Positions 5,298 through 6,063 of a stretch of DNA of 6,063 bases are shown one piece after another (the stretch's first letter is position 1; each line of letters starts with the position of its first letter). Origin of the DNA: Proteobacteria bacterium UBA4656 (GTDB lineage: Bacteria; Pseudomonadota; Gammaproteobacteria; Xanthomonadales; Ahniellaceae). Where the stretch lies: NCBI GenBank assembly GCA_002405525.1, contig DHLY01000100.1:130463-136525 (forward strand), written 5' to 3'. Both the position numbers and the translations under genes were made by a program. The notes beneath the pieces are model-generated. The model did not search any database and was not told the origin of the DNA. It was given only the letters and a program-made list of their open reading frames with translations.

Positions 5298-5327
5298 GTG
5301 ACCGGGCCTGCGCCGACGCGCTACAGT
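5298..5327 (+). promoter_or_regulatory. Possible sigma-70-type promoter of the response regulator
   Basis: GTGACC (5298-5303), 18 bases, then TACAGT (5322-5327). These match TTGACA and TATAAT at about four positions each. The GCTACAGTG block is relatively AT-rich for this DNA and stands just before the ribosome site, predicting a very short leader of under 20 bases. A separate promoter fits the 96-bp gap and hairpin before this gene. Confidence 0.45.
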
Positions 5328-5337
5328 GCCGGGGCCG

Positions 5338-5345
5338 AAAGGAGA
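5338..5345 (+). promoter_or_regulatory. Ribosome binding site of the response regulator; decides the start
   Basis: AAAGGAGA lies 6-7 bases before the GTG at 5352. It supports that start over the in-frame GTG at 5298, which would add an 18-residue tail not expected before the receiver's first strand. Confidence 0.8.
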
Positions 5346-5351
5346 TCCGCC

Positions 5352-5987
5352 GTGCGTGTCCTGCTCGCCGACGACCACACGCTGGTGCGCGCCGGCATCC
5401 GTCGCATCATCGAAGCCTTCCCGGACATGGAAGTGGTCGCCGAGGCACGCGACGGTCGCGAAGCGGTCGACCTGGTGGCGCTGCACCGGCCGGACGTCGC
5501 GATCGTCGACCTTTCGATGCCGGTGCAGGACGGCTTCGCGGTGACCCGCCAGATCCGCGCCCAGTACCCCGGCACCGCCGTGGTCATCATGTCGATGCAC
5601 ACCGACACCGGCTATGTGCGGCAGGCGATGAACTGCGGCGCACTCGGCTTCGTGGTCAAGGAGGCCGCGCCCGCCGAGCTCGAATTGGCGCTGCACGCCG
5701 CGGTCGTCGGCCAGACCTTCCTGAGCCCCAAGGTCTCGGGGCGGATGATGAACGCGGTGCTGCGGCGCGAGCCCGGCGACCGCCTCGGCGAGCTGTCGCC
5801 GCGCCAGCGCGAGATCCTGGCCAGGCTGGGGCGCGGCCAGAGCACCAAGGAAATCGCCGCCGACCTCGAGATCAGCGTCAAGACTGTCGAGACGCACCGC
5901 GCGCGAATGATGGAAACGCTGGGCATGCGCCGCGGCACCGACCTGGTGCGTTTCGCGATCGAGAACCGACTCGAGATCGAACGCTGA
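5352..5987 (+). CDS. NarL/FixJ-family two-component response regulator
   Basis: A DNA-binding response regulator of 211 residues, the standard length. The receiver domain (about 1-120) starts MRVLLADDHTLVRAGIRR. It has the acidic pair Asp7-Asp8, the phospho-acceptor Asp53 (in VAIVDLSMPVQDG), the switch Ser81 and the conserved Lys103, so it should be phosphorylatable. After a linker, the LuxR-type helix-turn-helix (about 145-205) shows LSPRQREILARLGRGQSTKEIA, then ISVKTVETHRARMMETLG with the recognition-helix signature VKTVETHR (176-183). The start GTG at 5352 is chosen for its AAAGGAGA site and because the family normally begins right at the first beta strand. No histidine kinase gene is in the window. 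It has its own candidate promoter, so it need not be part of the flagellar operon. The setting beside flagellar genes suggests a role in motility or lifestyle control, but its signal and targets cannot be read from the sequence, and I do not assign a gene name. Confidence 0.95.
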   Translation: MRVLLADDHTLVRAGIRRIIEAFPDMEVVAEARDGREAVDLVALHRPDVAIVDLSMPVQDGFAVTRQIRAQYPGTAVVIMSMHTDTGYVRQAMNCGALGFVVKEAAPAELELALHAAVVGQTFLSPKVSGRMMNAVLRREPGDRLGELSPRQREILARLGRGQSTKEIAADLEISVKTVETHRARMMETLGMRRGTDLVRFAIENRLEIER

Positions 5988-6023
5988 GTGCCCCGTGTCC
6001 ACGCAGGTCGCACGGGGAGGCAC
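5988..6023 (+). terminator. Hairpin after the response regulator, possible terminator
   Basis: CCCCGTG (5991-5997) pairs perfectly with CACGGGG (6011-6017) around a 13-base loop. GTG (5988-5990) can extend it by pairing with CAC (6021-6023) across a three-base bulge. It begins immediately after the stop and is followed by only two Ts. The rest of the window, to 6063, shows no recognisable gene start. Confidence 0.4.
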
Positions 6024-6063
6024 TTGGGCCGGGCAAGTCGGCACATGCGTCCCGCAGGCGCGC

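Noticed and set aside
5298..5351. GTG at 5298 as the response regulator start
   Set aside because: It would add 18 residues before the receiver's first strand. The AAAGGAGA site points to the GTG at 5352.
3984..6044. A 686-codon open frame on the minus strand
   Set aside because: It runs antisense to fliS, the FliT-like, PilZ and response-regulator genes, is Arg/Ala/Gly/Pro-rich with no recognisable domain, and has no ribosome site. Long antisense frames are expected opposite genes with strong third-position GC bias.
1..6063. CRISPR, tRNA, insertion sequence, prophage or defence genes
   Set aside because: I saw no spaced direct repeats, tRNA-like folds, terminal inverted repeats, transposase or integrase motifs. 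Composition is even throughout, and the content is an ordinary flagellar cluster.

Overview
This 6 kb window is the distal, late-assembly part of a polar-type flagellar gene cluster from a very GC-rich gammaproteobacterium. The gene order (end of flgL, fliC, flaG, fliD, fliS, a small FliT-like gene, an atypical PilZ gene, a LuxR-type response regulator) and the PilZ protein's form, with an inserted heptad helix and a C-terminal basic FRRHRR segment, point to the Xanthomonadales/Lysobacterales (Xanthomonas, Lysobacter, Rhodanobacter relatives). The genus cannot be fixed from this sequence. All genes lie on the + strand and share the same strong G/C third-position bias. I see no insertion sequence, tRNA, rRNA, CRISPR array or sign of recent transfer.

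Layout. Positions 1-456 hold the C-terminal third of the hook-filament junction protein FlgL. A 465-bp gap follows. Its first 340 bp hold no gene, only small hairpins and a cluster of palindromic half-sites. Its end holds a near-perfect sigma-28 (FliA) promoter (799-825), a 5' leader and a good ribosome site for flagellin fliC (922-2070). A perfect 11-bp GC hairpin (2083-2107) probably ends or stabilises the fliC mRNA. A good sigma-54 (RpoN) -24/-12 element (2139-2154) then starts what looks like one operon: flaG (2253-2648), fliD (2656-4011), fliS (4028-4411), a FliT-like gene (4408-4704) and a PilZ-like gene (4701-5255). The last three genes are packed tightly, with two successive GTGA stop/start overlaps. 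A hairpin and a possible sigma-70-type promoter separate this operon from a NarL/FixJ-family response regulator (5352-5987), which is followed by a weak hairpin and the window edge.

How the genes work together. FlgL joins the hook to the filament, FliC is the filament subunit, and FliD is the filament cap. FliS is the flagellin export chaperone, the FliT-like protein is probably the FliD chaperone, and FlaG influences filament length or cap-filament behaviour. The two promoter classes suggest the usual hierarchy: the cap and chaperones are made first under RpoN (with FleQ), and flagellin is made later under FliA once the hook is complete. The PilZ-like protein suggests a cyclic-di-GMP-related link, but its canonical ligand motifs are degenerate, so direct ligand binding is doubtful.

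I found no convincing new system. The points most worth checking are the sigma-28/sigma-54 split between filament and cap genes, the unexplained 340-bp gap with palindromic sites, the fliC leader hairpins, the PilZ protein that appears unable to bind ligand, and the overlapping-gene tail of the operon.
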